A stretch of DNA of 41,239 nucleotides from Terriglobia bacterium (lineage in GTDB: Bacteria; Acidobacteriota; Terriglobia; JAIQFV01). The notes under the pieces are model-generated. The model worked only from the letters and a program-made list of their open reading frames with translations. It was not told the origin of the DNA and did no database searches. Positions within the stretch are counted from its first letter, which is position 1, and each line of letters opens with the position of its first letter. The translations under genes were made by a program, and so were the position numbers. This document shows positions 26,735 through 34,074 of this stretch, piece by piece. The stretch lies in assembly GCA_028716525.1 (NCBI GenBank), contig JAQUPQ010000037.1, positions 1-41,239 on the forward strand. The letters are read 5' to 3'.

Positions 26735-27469
26735 ATGAAACTAAAGGGATCGACAGCAGTCGTCACCGGAGGCGCTTTGCGAGTGGGTCGGGAGATTGCC
26801 CTTCGGCTCGCGGAGCGAGGCGCCAATGTTGCCATCATTTATAATCGATCAGCAGAGGCGGCCCTGAAAACTGTTAACGAAATCGAGGCGCACGGAGTTC
26901 AAGCAAGAGCGGTCCAGTGTGACGTCAGCCGTGTCGATCAGACTAAAGACGTGATTAATTCACTCGCGGCTGAATTTGGCTCTCTCGACGTGCTTGTAAA
27001 CAATGCCGCTATTTACGAGAAAACTCCGCTTCCTGCCTTGACCGAGGATGAATGGGATCGTCACATCGACATCAACTTAAAGGGCTCTTTTTTCTGTGCC
27101 AAATTCGCCGGCGAGATTATGTTGCGACAGCAGCGGGGCAAGATCATAAATTTTGCCGACTGGTCAGGCGTGCGCCCCTATGCCGATTACCTTCCCTACT
27201 GCATTTCCAAGGCGGGCGTAATTGCTATGACTCGCGGTTTGGCCAAATCTCTGGCACCCCATGTCCAAGTCAACTGCATTGCTCCCGGGCCTATTCTCCT
27301 TCCTGCGGATTTTACGGAGGAAGAGCGGGAAGCAATTATCAAGGCGACGCCCTTGAAACGTATCGGCTCACCCCAGGATATTGCCGCAACTGTGATCTTT
27401 CTTGTCGAAGGATCCGATTTCATCACTGGAACAATGATCACGGTCGACGGGGGTCGATTGATAGCTTAG
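26735..27469 (+). CDS. Short-chain reductase, pteridine reductase (PTR1/FolM)-like
   Basis: A 244-residue SDR with AGGAG 6 nt before the ATG. The nucleotide-binding motif is TGGALRVG (residues 11-18), i.e. TGxxxRxG, as in pteridine reductases, rather than TGxxxGxG. The catalytic set is D142-Y155-K159 (NFADWSG, then YCISK): Asp replaces the usual SDR Ser, with the same 13- and 4-residue spacings as Asp181-Tyr194-Lys198 of Leishmania PTR1; E. coli FolM also has Asp. The C-terminus (CIAPGPILLPAD, then FITGTMITVDGGR) is standard. The likely reaction is NADPH-dependent reduction of dihydro- or oxidised pterins, supported by the pterin synthase gene 130 nt downstream. A FabG-type ketoreductase is the alternative, but the Asp argues against it. 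Confidence 0.8.
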   Translation: MKLKGSTAVVTGGALRVGREIALRLAERGANVAIIYNRSAEAALKTVNEIEAHGVQARAVQCDVSRVDQTKDVINSLAAEFGSLDVLVNNAAIYEKTPLPALTEDEWDRHIDINLKGSFFCAKFAGEIMLRQQRGKIINFADWSGVRPYADYLPYCISKAGVIAMTRGLAKSLAPHVQVNCIAPGPILLPADFTEEEREAIIKATPLKRIGSPQDIAATVIFLVEGSDFITGTMITVDGGRLIA

Positions 27470-27511
27470 AAATCAGCGGCAAGTGACGAGTGGCCAGCGA
27501 AAAGAGGAGTC

Positions 27512-27607
27512 TTGAATATTCCATCTATTCACCCGATACCGGAAGCCCTTGAAGCATTACGCCGGCTTTATTTCCTTGATCGCATGGAGGACGCACTGAA
27601 TGTATAA
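27512..27607 (+). CDS. Possible small leader ORF upstream of the pterin synthase
   Basis: A 31-codon frame starts at TTG and ends in TAA, overlapping the first 8 nt of the next gene. The predicted peptide is helix-like (IPEALEALRRLYFLDRMEDA). AGAGGAG lies only 2 nt before the TTG, which is too close for a normal ribosome site, and the frame is also open back to the preceding reductase stop codon. It may be a coupling leader or chance. Confidence 0.2.
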   Translation: MNIPSIHPIPEALEALRRLYFLDRMEDALNV

Positions 27608-28046
27608 AGTCACAAAGGAACTTCACTTCTGCTATGGACACCGCCTGTTGAATTACCAGGGCATTTGCATGCATCCACACGGGCACAATTCAAAAGTGGA
27701 GGTGGAGTTGACGCTCTCCGACCTCGACGACCGGCACATGGTGGTTGATTTTGGAGATATCAAACGAAGCATTCAGACCTGGATCGACGATAACCTGGAC
27801 CACAAAATGGTCCTTCACAAGGATGATCCCTTAGTCGGTGTTCTCAAACAGCTTCGGGAGCCCATGTTCTTACTCAACACCAATCCTACCGCCGAGAGTT
27901 TGGCCCGCCTGATCTTTGAATTTGCTGCGGCAAAAGGTTTTCCGGTGAGCGAGGTACGCCTGTGGGAGGGCTTTACATCCTATGCCTCCTACAGCCATTC
28001 CGACGCCATATCCAAGAGCGAACCCGTAGCCTACGAACGAGCCTGA
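27600..28046 (+). CDS. 6-pyruvoyl-tetrahydropterin synthase / QueD family enzyme
   Basis: The 148-residue protein converts dihydroneopterin triphosphate in the pterin or queuosine pathways. Zinc ligands H14 (FCYGHRL), H27 and H29 (CMHPHGHN), the catalytic C23 four residues before H27 as in QueD, D67-H68 (NLDHKM) and E123 (LWEGFTSYA) are visible. FCYGHR has Cys where many members have Ala, as in FxAAH. No other queuosine genes are nearby, and the upstream gene is a pteridine-reductase-like SDR, so a tetrahydropterin role is at least as likely as queuosine synthesis. GGAGG at 27586-27590 supports the ATG. Confidence 0.88.
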   Translation: MYKVTKELHFCYGHRLLNYQGICMHPHGHNSKVEVELTLSDLDDRHMVVDFGDIKRSIQTWIDDNLDHKMVLHKDDPLVGVLKQLREPMFLLNTNPTAESLARLIFEFAAAKGFPVSEVRLWEGFTSYASYSHSDAISKSEPVAYERA

Positions 28047-28203
28047 TTCGCTATAATCGCGCCAATTGAATCTGCCGACCGCCGCATTCTTCCCATTGCA
28101 TATCAGCCGCTCTGCAGCCGCGGGTTGCCGGGGCGGCATCATCGTTGCCTCGAGCATGAAGAAATGAATGGTGTTTGAAGTGATGAATCGCCGAGCATGA
28201 AGA

Positions 28204-28684
28204 GCCCCAAGTATTTGGGGCGATATAATCGTAGCCTGAGGCGCAAGCAAATCAACTGGTGCGAACAGCTCGATTGTTGGCTGCAGCACAACCCCGAATA
28301 ATTAACGGGAGATAGCGTCACTGAATCCGGAATTGATGAGATGCATATGTGCCTGCATTCGAAGAACGTTGCTCGTCCTCGGCGCAGAAGCCCCGCTTTG
28401 CGGGGCGATATAACCGTAGCCTGAGGCGTAAGCCTCAGGTGTGAGATGCGCCGAGAAAGTTTTCAGTCCGCCTGGGCGGACGGCATAGAACAGCCCCAAG
28501 GGTTTGCGAGAGCTTTGCGGTAGCCTGATGCGCCAACCGACACCGCCTCCAGCCGCAAAGTCGAACAAGGCGGAGTGTTTGCCGATAAGGCAGCCCCGCT
28601 TTGGCGGGGCGATATAATCGTAGCCTGAGGCGTAAGCCTCGGGTGTGAGACGCGCCGCATTCTTCTCAGTCCGCCTTGGCGGAC
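28204..28684 (+). repeat. Array of three-hairpin repeats, left of the transposase
   Basis: The order reading plus is A, linker GATATAATCGTAG, B, about 26 nt, C. Two complete units are visible: A 28390-28406, B CCTGAGGCGTAAGCCTCAGG 28420-28439, C GTCCGCCTGGGCGGAC 28466-28481; and A 28593-28610, B 28624-28643, C 28669-28684. Two degenerate units are at 28204-28250 (A has altered but paired arms GCCCCAA/TTTGGGGC) and about 28492-28535. From 28047 to 28203 I see no gene or structure. Confidence 0.88.
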
Positions 28685-28700
28685 GGCATAGGACCACTCC

Positions 28701-29153
28701 TCAATTCCAGATATACCGCTCGTCGTATTCAATCCCGTGGGCCTTCAATAGCCTCACAAACTCCTCCTGAAAACTGACTCGCCGGTGATGCTCCTTCTGA
28801 TTTTGAATATACGTTCGCACTCGGTCAATTTGTGAATGACTCACGGTCGTTCCGAAATATCCGCGTTGCCATTCAAAATCTCGCCGCTTCCTCCATTTCT
28901 CATGAATCCACTTCGATGAATTGCACTTCAAAATCCTAAGAGCCGCGGCCGGCGATTGATCGGCTCGGAGCGCGAAGAGCAGGTGTACGTGATCTTCGGT
29001 TCCATTGCCTTCCAACAGTCGTCCCCCTGTCTCTTGGAGAATTCCCGCCAGGTAGGCATAAAGCTCTGGTTCCCAGTCCGGGGTGATCAATCGGCTTCGA
29101 TTCTTGGTGCTGAAGACAGCGTGATAACGGAAGGCAGTAAAACTGCTGGCCAT
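28701..29153 (-). CDS. tnpA: IS200/IS605-type Y1 (HUH) transposase
   Basis: The 150-residue protein matches the small single-strand transposases: FRYHAVFSTKNRSRLI at the start, the HUH metal pair as HVH in DHVHLLFAL, and the nucleophile Tyr in VRTYIQNQKEHH. The ATG at 29153 gives the canonical MASSFTAFRYHAVFSTK opening; an in-frame GTG at 29204 is upstream. Such enzymes cut at hairpins in single-stranded DNA; related domesticated versions (RAYTs) serve REP palindromes. No tnpB accompanies it, and palindromic arrays flank it on both sides in opposite orientation, so RAYT-like behaviour is plausible. No frame damage is visible. Confidence 0.9.
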   Translation of the reverse strand: MASSFTAFRYHAVFSTKNRSRLITPDWEPELYAYLAGILQETGGRLLEGNGTEDHVHLLFALRADQSPAAALRILKCNSSKWIHEKWRKRRDFEWQRGYFGTTVSHSQIDRVRTYIQNQKEHHRRVSFQEEFVRLLKAHGIEYDERYIWN

Positions 29154-29261
29154 AGATAAACCCGTCGCGGGGGTAGGTTGGAAACATGTTGGGGGGAGTA
29201 TCACGCGAATAATAGCACTCTTTAAACGGGGGATTTGTTATTTCGCTTGGATGCCTATGCC

Positions 29262-29872
29262 GTCCGCCAGGGCGGACTCGGAACAACTCCGAACATCCGT
29301 TACCTGAGGCTTACGCCTCAGGCTACGACTATCTCGCCCCGCAAAGCGGGGCTATTCTATGTCGTCCGCCCAGGCGGATTGAAAACTTTCTCGGCGCATC
29401 TCACACTTGAGGCTCACGCCTCAGGCTACGACTATATCGCCCCGCCAAAGCGGGGCTCCCCTGGCGGCCGCAGTCCGCACTTTTCGACTCCGCCCCTGGA
29501 GTCAACTATTCATTCACGCCTCAGGGTACGACTATCTCGCCCCGCCAAAGCGGGGCTATTCTATGTCGTCCGCCAAGGCGGACTGAAGACATTCTTGGGG
29601 GCGTCTCCAAACCTGAGGCTTACGCCTCAGGCTACGACTATGTCGCCCCGCCAAAGCGGGGCTATTCTATGTCGTCCGCCAAGCGGACTGAAGACATTCT
29701 TGGGGGCGCCTCTCAAACCTGAGGCTCACGCCTCAGGCTACGACTATCTCGCCCCGCCAAGCGGGGCTATTCTATGTCGTCCGCCAAGGCGGACTGAAGA
29801 CATTCTTGGGGGCGTCTCCAAACCTGAGGCTCACGCCTCAGGCTACGGTTATATCGCCCCGCAAAGCGGGGC
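29262..29872 (-). repeat. Tandem array of about six three-hairpin repeats, right of the transposase
   Basis: Orientation is opposite to the left array. Hairpin A (GCCCCGC...GCGGGGC) occurs at 29336, 29439, 29539, 29645, 29751 and 29856, giving a period of 100-106 bp. Hairpin B (CCTGAGGCTTACGCCTCAGG or close) is at 29303, 29406, 29612, 29718 and 29823, with only a half at about 29515. Hairpin C (GTCCGCCAAGGCGGAC type) is at 29262, 29364, 29568, 29674 and 29779. The last three units are nearly identical, suggesting recent amplification. Linkers CTACGACTATCTC and TATTCTATGTC are conserved. Confidence 0.92.
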
Positions 29873-29973
29873 TCTTCCAGGGAAACTGTCTTCAGATTGG
29901 GAAAAGACAACCGCTCTCGGGGGCTTGCAAGTTGAAGAGGAAATCCCGAATATCCACATGCTCTCAATCAAGC

Positions 29974-31029
29974 CTACAACACTTGCCGCTGCCGACGATT
30001 TCCACTTACTTGACTCTGCGGTAATTGTGAGGCGTGCACCATCGGTCTGGTGGGAGGGATTTGTTGCTCTAGCGCCGCCTCCACGTTCCATTCGGTCTGA
30101 ATCCCATTATGAACAACCGCAGAGATGACGCGACCAGGATCGCCGAGATCACTCCATCCCAAGCCATCGGCGCGCAGAACAGCCAGCCGTTCCGGGCGCG
30201 CCGCCAAAACGTCTTGAGAAAAATTTACGATCTTGATCCGCGCATAGAGCTCTTCCAAAGCCATGGGGTCGGCCTCTTGAAGACAGGAGCTCGTCAAGTA
30301 GAATGTTTGGAATATGGCAGGAAGAGCCTGCGACGTCAAATCCAGGAACGCTTGGATCCGGCCGACCATGATAAAGGTATTCCACAGACAGCCCCGTCGA
30401 ATCAAGGCGGACGCCAAGGGGACGGATGGTTTTTCCCAAAAGCGTCTGACCCGAAACATCGCTTTATCCGAACTCTCAGAAAACGGCATGCCGGGTTGAA
30501 TCCACCCATACTCGGCCTCTGGGGATGCAGGTCGAATCCCCAAGACAATCACTGCATTCGGATGTGATTCCGCCGCACGAAATGCGGCGCCCACGTGCCT
30601 CTGCAGAACAGATTCTGAGGAAAAATAATGATCCGATGGAAAAAACGCCACCATGGCATCGGGATCGAGATGTTGCACTCGGGCCAAAGCATACAAAACA
30701 GCCGGCAGGGTTCCCCGGTTAAACGGTTGAACCAGCACGCGTGCGGGTTCAAGATCCTGGACTTCATCAAAGTAAAAGAGCTCATGCGCCTTGGTCAGCA
30801 CGACCAGCGTTTGTCGAGCTGCGATCATTCCGGAGACCCGGCTACGCGTCTGCTGCAGGAGCGTTTCGCTCCCCATGACACGGCAGAATTGTTTGGGCCG
30901 CTCATCCCCGGAAATGCGGCGCGTCAGCGGCAGCAGGCGTTTTCCATCACCGCCGGCAAGAACCACGCCCCAACGATGGTCTACCCTTCGGCTTTTATCG
31001 ACTTTTCCGGAGCAACCCATCTTCGTCAT
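29974..31029 (-). CDS. Sugar-1-phosphate nucleotidyltransferase, mannose-1-P guanylyltransferase-like
   Basis: The protein (351 residues from the ATG at 31029; an ATG at 31020 or a GTG at 31047 is also possible) opens with the nucleotidyltransferase signature GVVLAGGDGKRLLPLTRRISG followed by RPKQF, in which the Gly-rich loop, Arg and Lys bind the nucleotide. FFPSDHYF is the metal and substrate region, and FWEKPSVPLASAL and WNTFIMVGR fit mannose-1-phosphate guanylyltransferases. GDP-mannose for glycan synthesis is the likely product. The usual C-terminal isomerase domain of ManC is absent. It ends close to the right repeat array, and the C-terminal tail (after about residue 320) is Gln/Pro-rich. 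Confidence 0.75.
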   Translation of the reverse strand: MTKMGCSGKVDKSRRVDHRWGVVLAGGDGKRLLPLTRRISGDERPKQFCRVMGSETLLQQTRSRVSGMIAARQTLVVLTKAHELFYFDEVQDLEPARVLVQPFNRGTLPAVLYALARVQHLDPDAMVAFFPSDHYFSSESVLQRHVGAAFRAAESHPNAVIVLGIRPASPEAEYGWIQPGMPFSESSDKAMFRVRRFWEKPSVPLASALIRRGCLWNTFIMVGRIQAFLDLTSQALPAIFQTFYLTSSCLQEADPMALEELYARIKIVNFSQDVLAARPERLAVLRADGLGWSDLGDPGRVISAVVHNGIQTEWNVEAALEQQIPPTRPMVHASQLPQSQVSGNRRQRQVL

Positions 31030-31104
31030 GGCGATCAGCAGCCTCACAAAAGTACTCCGCCGGCCTCAACCGTCACTCCAATCGCCTTGACCAAAACCAT
31101 TCCC

Positions 31105-31473
31105 TTATCCGGGTCGATCACGGCGACTCATGGCTTCGTGGATTGACGCCAATAACACGTCCGAAGCAAACGGCTTATTGAGAAAAGCCACAGCGCCCGC
31201 CTCAATCACTTGGCTGCGGATCGGTTCGTCATCGTATGCCGCTACAAAAATAATCGGCACGCGAGCGTTCTCTGAATTCAAGTGATGTTGCAACTCCAAG
31301 CCGCTCATCCCGGGCATACGCACATCCAAGATCAGGCACTCTGTTTCATTGAGAGCCCCTGAAGTCAGAAACAGCTCCGCCGAAGGAAACAATTCCGCCC
31401 GGTAGCCGGCGGACCGGAGCAAGGTCGCGGTTGCGTCCCGCACCGATTCATCGTCGTCAATTACTGAAATCAA
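31105..31473 (-). CDS. Stand-alone response regulator receiver (FixJ-type N-terminus)
   Basis: A 122-residue receiver without an output domain. The acidic pocket D6-D7-D8, phospho-acceptor D50 (LILDVRMPGMSGLEL) and K100 (FLNKPF) are present. The conserved Thr/Ser that normally follows beta-4 (as in FLTGHGD of the regulator at 34.4 kb) is Ala here (FVAAYDD, A78), which may weaken phosphorylation-driven switching. The start is TTG with GGAGGG 5 nt upstream; only 14 nt separate it from the upstream small gene. CheY-like or phosphorelay use is inference. Confidence 0.8.
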   Translation of the reverse strand: MISVIDDDESVRDATATLLRSAGYRAELFPSAELFLTSGALNETECLILDVRMPGMSGLELQHHLNSENARVPIIFVAAYDDEPIRSQVIEAGAVAFLNKPFASDVLLASIHEAMSRRDRPG

Positions 31474-31487
31474 TCAAGCCCTCCAGA

Positions 31488-31811
31488 TCAATCATATGGT
31501 CTTTGATTTCGGGACAACCTTTTGTTATGAGACATCCGTGTGCGAACCTGATTGAACTGGTGCAACCCCAGCACGTAGTCTTGAAGCGCCTGAGACTCTG
31601 CCAAACGAGCCCGTCTCAGTACTTCCCAGCCCTGAGAAGGTCGGCCGCTTTCCCTGTGCCTTCCTTCGAGTATCCTTTGATGCAATAAACGCGCGGCTTC
31701 ATAGCGGTTCTTCATGACTTCAAGCTTTAGACGGCTTGCGCTCTCAGTCATCTCCGCCATAGCCAACACAGATCCGCTTTCCTTAATCTGTATGCACTCT
31801 TTTTCGGACAT
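31488..31811 (-). CDS. Small hypothetical protein preceding the receiver gene
   Basis: A 107-residue, charged, mostly helical protein (MAEMTESASRLKLEVMKNRYEAARLLHQ, then RRARLAESQALQDYVLGLHQFN). I do not recognise a family. Support for coding comes from its compact spacing to the receiver gene, whose ribosome site lies just after this stop codon, and from a protein-like helical pattern. No clear ribosome site precedes its own ATG. Confidence 0.5.
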   Translation of the reverse strand: MSEKECIQIKESGSVLAMAEMTESASRLKLEVMKNRYEAARLLHQRILEGRHRESGRPSQGWEVLRRARLAESQALQDYVLGLHQFNQVRTRMSHNKRLSRNQRPYD

Positions 31812-31919
31812 AAGCGATTTAGTGTTTGATTCCGGATCTGAAGCTCACCTTCTGTACATCCTCACATCCTTGTTTTGGATCACTTCGCTTCGGCTAGGTG
31901 CACAACCCCGCCCCGGGAT

Positions 31920-32192
31920 CTACGGGGTCAGCACCGCTTCACCGCCATGAGCGACTGCGCTTGCTTCGGCCACTCCACACACGTCGGCGACCAAGCTATA
32001 TTGCTTACGTGTTTGAAGCATCTTGATTCGGGCTTCATATGCCCGGGCCCGATGTTCATGCCGGATCGCCTCACCGTTGTACCAAACCAGCAACGCGTAA
32101 TGGAGGCACACCATTCCAATGCCAATAGCTCCCCCCAGGGCTGCCAAAATTCCTGCAATCTGAATGACCCAATCTGCCAGACTCATGCCCAT
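31920..32192 (-). CDS. Small single-pass membrane protein
   Basis: About 90 residues from the ATG at 32192 (an ATG at 32186 is an alternative). One long hydrophobic segment (WVIQIAGILAALGGAIGIGM, then VCLHYALLVWY) at about residues 8-38 is followed by a basic helical tail (RHEHRARAYEARIKMLQTRK). I do not recognise a family. The composition is consistent with a real membrane protein on the same strand as its neighbours. Confidence 0.5.
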   Translation of the reverse strand: MGMSLADWVIQIAGILAALGGAIGIGMVCLHYALLVWYNGEAIRHEHRARAYEARIKMLQTRKQYSLVADVCGVAEASAVAHGGEAVLTP

Positions 32193-32265
32193 GGAAACCC
32201 CCAAGCCTCTTCAAAAAAAGCGGAGTTCGGCACAAATTCCGAATTCCGCCAGCGGAAACCCCTTC

Positions 32266-32766
32266 TCAGCCCTTGGCGGCCTTGGCCTTCTTGGTCATTT
32301 GGGAGAAGGCTTCGCGGGAGCGCCGTTCGAGTTCTTCCGGCGACACTTCTTCGATGTGCTGGCCCAAGGCCCAGCTATGTCCGAAGGGATCGGTGACCTG
32401 ACCGTAGCGATCGCCCCAGAACATATCGGCAAGCGGCATCGTCACAGTCGCACCTGCTCCTACCGCCCGTTTGAACAATTCGTCCACGTTCTCCTGGTAA
32501 AGATTTAGCGTTACGCTGGTGCCTCCGAGCGTTTGTGGAGAGCTGCAGCTTCCCATTCCCGGAAACTCATCGGCCAACATGATGATGGAGTCTCCGACAC
32601 GCAACTCGGCATGCATAATCTTGCCATCAGGAGTCTTGTGAACTCCTTTCACTTCCGCCCCAAATGCTTCGCGATAAAAATCAATGGCTTTTTGGGCACC
32701 GTTCACCACCAAGTGAGGGGTGATCGTGTGTTCGCCGGATCGAACCGGCTTAACTTGACTTGACAT
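32266..32766 (-). CDS. VOC/PhnB-like glyoxalase-fold protein
   Basis: The ATG at 32766 has GGAG 7 nt upstream and yields 166 residues. The sequence matches the PhnB-type VOC superfamily: ITPHLVVNGAQKAIDFYREAFGAEV, then GKIMHAELRVGDSIIMLADE, then NVDELFKRAVGAGATVTMPLADMFWGDRYGQVTDPFGHSWALGQHIEEVSPEEL. Two beta-alpha-beta-beta-beta modules are apparent. Substrates vary widely in this family, so no reaction is assigned. The C-terminus is Lys/Ala-rich. Confidence 0.88.
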   Translation of the reverse strand: MSSQVKPVRSGEHTITPHLVVNGAQKAIDFYREAFGAEVKGVHKTPDGKIMHAELRVGDSIIMLADEFPGMGSCSSPQTLGGTSVTLNLYQENVDELFKRAVGAGATVTMPLADMFWGDRYGQVTDPFGHSWALGQHIEEVSPEELERRSREAFSQMTKKAKAAKG

Positions 32767-32869
32767 AGTCTCTCTCCTCTCTCGCTCCGCAGCAGTTATT
32801 TCTCTCAATCATAATTCCGTTTCTCGGCGGTCAACCGCAGGTCGGTTCTCACGGTCATGCCATTCATAG

Positions 32870-32953
32870 TTTTCAGGCCTCCCACTGTTTCATTCAATCG
32901 CCTACTTACGCGATCGGCAGGGCTTAAGGAGGGATAAGCAGGAGGCCTGAAAA
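32870..32953. repeat. 13-bp perfect inverted repeat around 58 nt
   Basis: TTTTCAGGCCTCC (32870-32882) and GGAGGCCTGAAAA (32941-32953) are perfect complements. The interior has no gene. The 84-bp element may be a small palindromic insertion; it sits upstream of the VOC gene, in the otherwise featureless gap 32809-33030. Confidence 0.55.
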
Positions 32954-33030
32954 TGGGCCGCACCGTACCCTCGCCGCTGAACAGGAGCAAGTTCCCAACG
33001 TCAACATGGCGGCGAGGGTCTGGCGCGTCC

Positions 33031-33246
33031 CTAACTCGGCTCGACGGAAACCACCCTCATGGTGTCACCTCTTACAATGCCGGTGATTCTAATTTCTCCG
33101 TCTTCCACAACAAACTGACTCTCGCTTGTTCTCAAAGATCTTCGGGTCGTAGTGCAAGGCTCGATTTGATAGCCCACCGATCGGAACAGCGCCTTTGCGG
33201 ATTCGCGGACAGATTCGTCATCACCCACAATTGAGATCCACCGCAT
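33031..33246 (-). pseudogene. Truncated or degenerate response regulator receiver
   Basis: The first 30 residues (MRWISIVGDDESVRESAKALFRSVGYQIEPC) align well with the receiver at 31.4 kb (MISVIDDDESVRDATATLLRSAGY). The sequence then departs into CTTTRRSLRTSESQFVVEDG and stops after 71 codons, so the phospho-acceptor Asp, the Thr and the Lys are all missing. One Asp of the acidic pocket is already Gly (VGDD versus IDDD). This looks like a remnant after an internal deletion rather than a working regulator. Confidence 0.6.
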
Positions 33247-33276
33247 CTCTCGACGCACTGTGACCCCCAATATTCA

Positions 33277-33492
33277 TCAATTCGCCTGGCGTTCGTCCTC
33301 ACCGGGTCCAAACATCTCCCGATGATTTCTCAGTTCCTCTTCCGCTCGAAACCAATCCTCATCCGGGGACCCGATCGGACACCCGCGTTCGTTCCAGAGC
33401 CGATATGCAAGTTCTGAGATTCTCTCCAAAGAAATGCTCGCGGCCGTATCTCGTCGTGGCCTCTCCACTAGAGTCATTCCTTGTTTTCTCAT
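33277..33492 (-). CDS. DUF2934-containing small protein
   Basis: The ATG at 33492 has GGGAGG 8 nt upstream and yields 71 residues. RISELAYRLWNERGCPIGSPDEDWFRAEEEL matches the DUF2934 pattern (AY-x-LW-x-x-x-G, then DW-x-x-AE). The function is unknown; many such small proteins occur in soil Proteobacteria and Acidobacteriota. Confidence 0.75.
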   Translation of the reverse strand: MRKQGMTLVERPRRDTAASISLERISELAYRLWNERGCPIGSPDEDWFRAEEELRNHREMFGPGEDERQAN

Positions 33493-33567
33493 TGGTAGCA
33501 CCTCCCAGTCCCATTGATGTAATTCTTGGGAGCATCATTACAGCGGGCAATAATTGATCTGCCCCTT

Positions 33568-33816
33568 TCACACTGCTGGCTTGGGCATCGGTTCTCCGCG
33601 GCCCTGGAGGTCTTCGGCGAACATCAAAACGGTTTCGCCTTCGAAATTAACCTCGATCAGGCCCTCCGCATCGTTCAGAGGCGACCTCACATCGATAACG
33701 GACTCGCTCGGAACCGTAATGATCTTCCGTGCAATCCTCCCCATAAGGGGAACTCTTTCGATAATGATTGCCGAAGTTGCGTTCTTCATCACATAGCGCC
33801 GCGCTGGGCTTGGCAT
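33568..33816 (-). CDS. Hypothetical small protein
   Basis: The ATG at 33816 gives 82 residues; an internal ATG at 33789 would give 73. The core (SAIIIERVPLMGRIARKIITVPSESVIDVRSPL, then GLIEVNFEGETVLMFAEDLQGRGEP) is beta-rich and protein-like, but I do not recognise a family. The frame stays open upstream to 34002, where the translation becomes Arg/Ser-rich and implausible. It may be co-transcribed with the DUF2934 gene. Confidence 0.5.
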   Translation of the reverse strand: MPSPARRYVMKNATSAIIIERVPLMGRIARKIITVPSESVIDVRSPLNDAEGLIEVNFEGETVLMFAEDLQGRGEPMPKPAV

Positions 33817-34074
33817 AATATTCTCGCAAGCAACTAAATTGGGGTTGGAGCGGAAGAACCGGAGAGAGGCCGTTTGTGTTTTTCTCAGACCATGCAGCGT
33901 CTGCCGCCCACCAGCAACCGACGTCTGCCGCCACCGCTCACTACGGCCTCTCTTCTTCCTCCCTACAGGAGCAACGATAGTCCGAGCGTCGGGGAATATC
34001 AATTCGACATTGGGCGATTTTAGCTAGACGTTAGTATAGGTTGGCTTAACAGTCGATTGGGCAGGACATACTTG

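Noticed and set aside
28302-28732. Minus-strand frames in the left array
   Set aside because: Same artefact: their translations are read from hairpin units and have no independent protein character.
29262-29872. CRISPR array
   Set aside because: The period is regular, but the whole unit is conserved, there are no unique spacers, and no cas genes are present. The tandem units consist of three palindromes each.
29235-30128. A 297-codon plus-strand frame that looks like a repetitive protein
   Set aside because: It reads through the right hairpin array, so the peptide repeats (LTPQATTISPR types) mirror the DNA palindromes. It then runs antisense to the sugar-nucleotide transferase gene.
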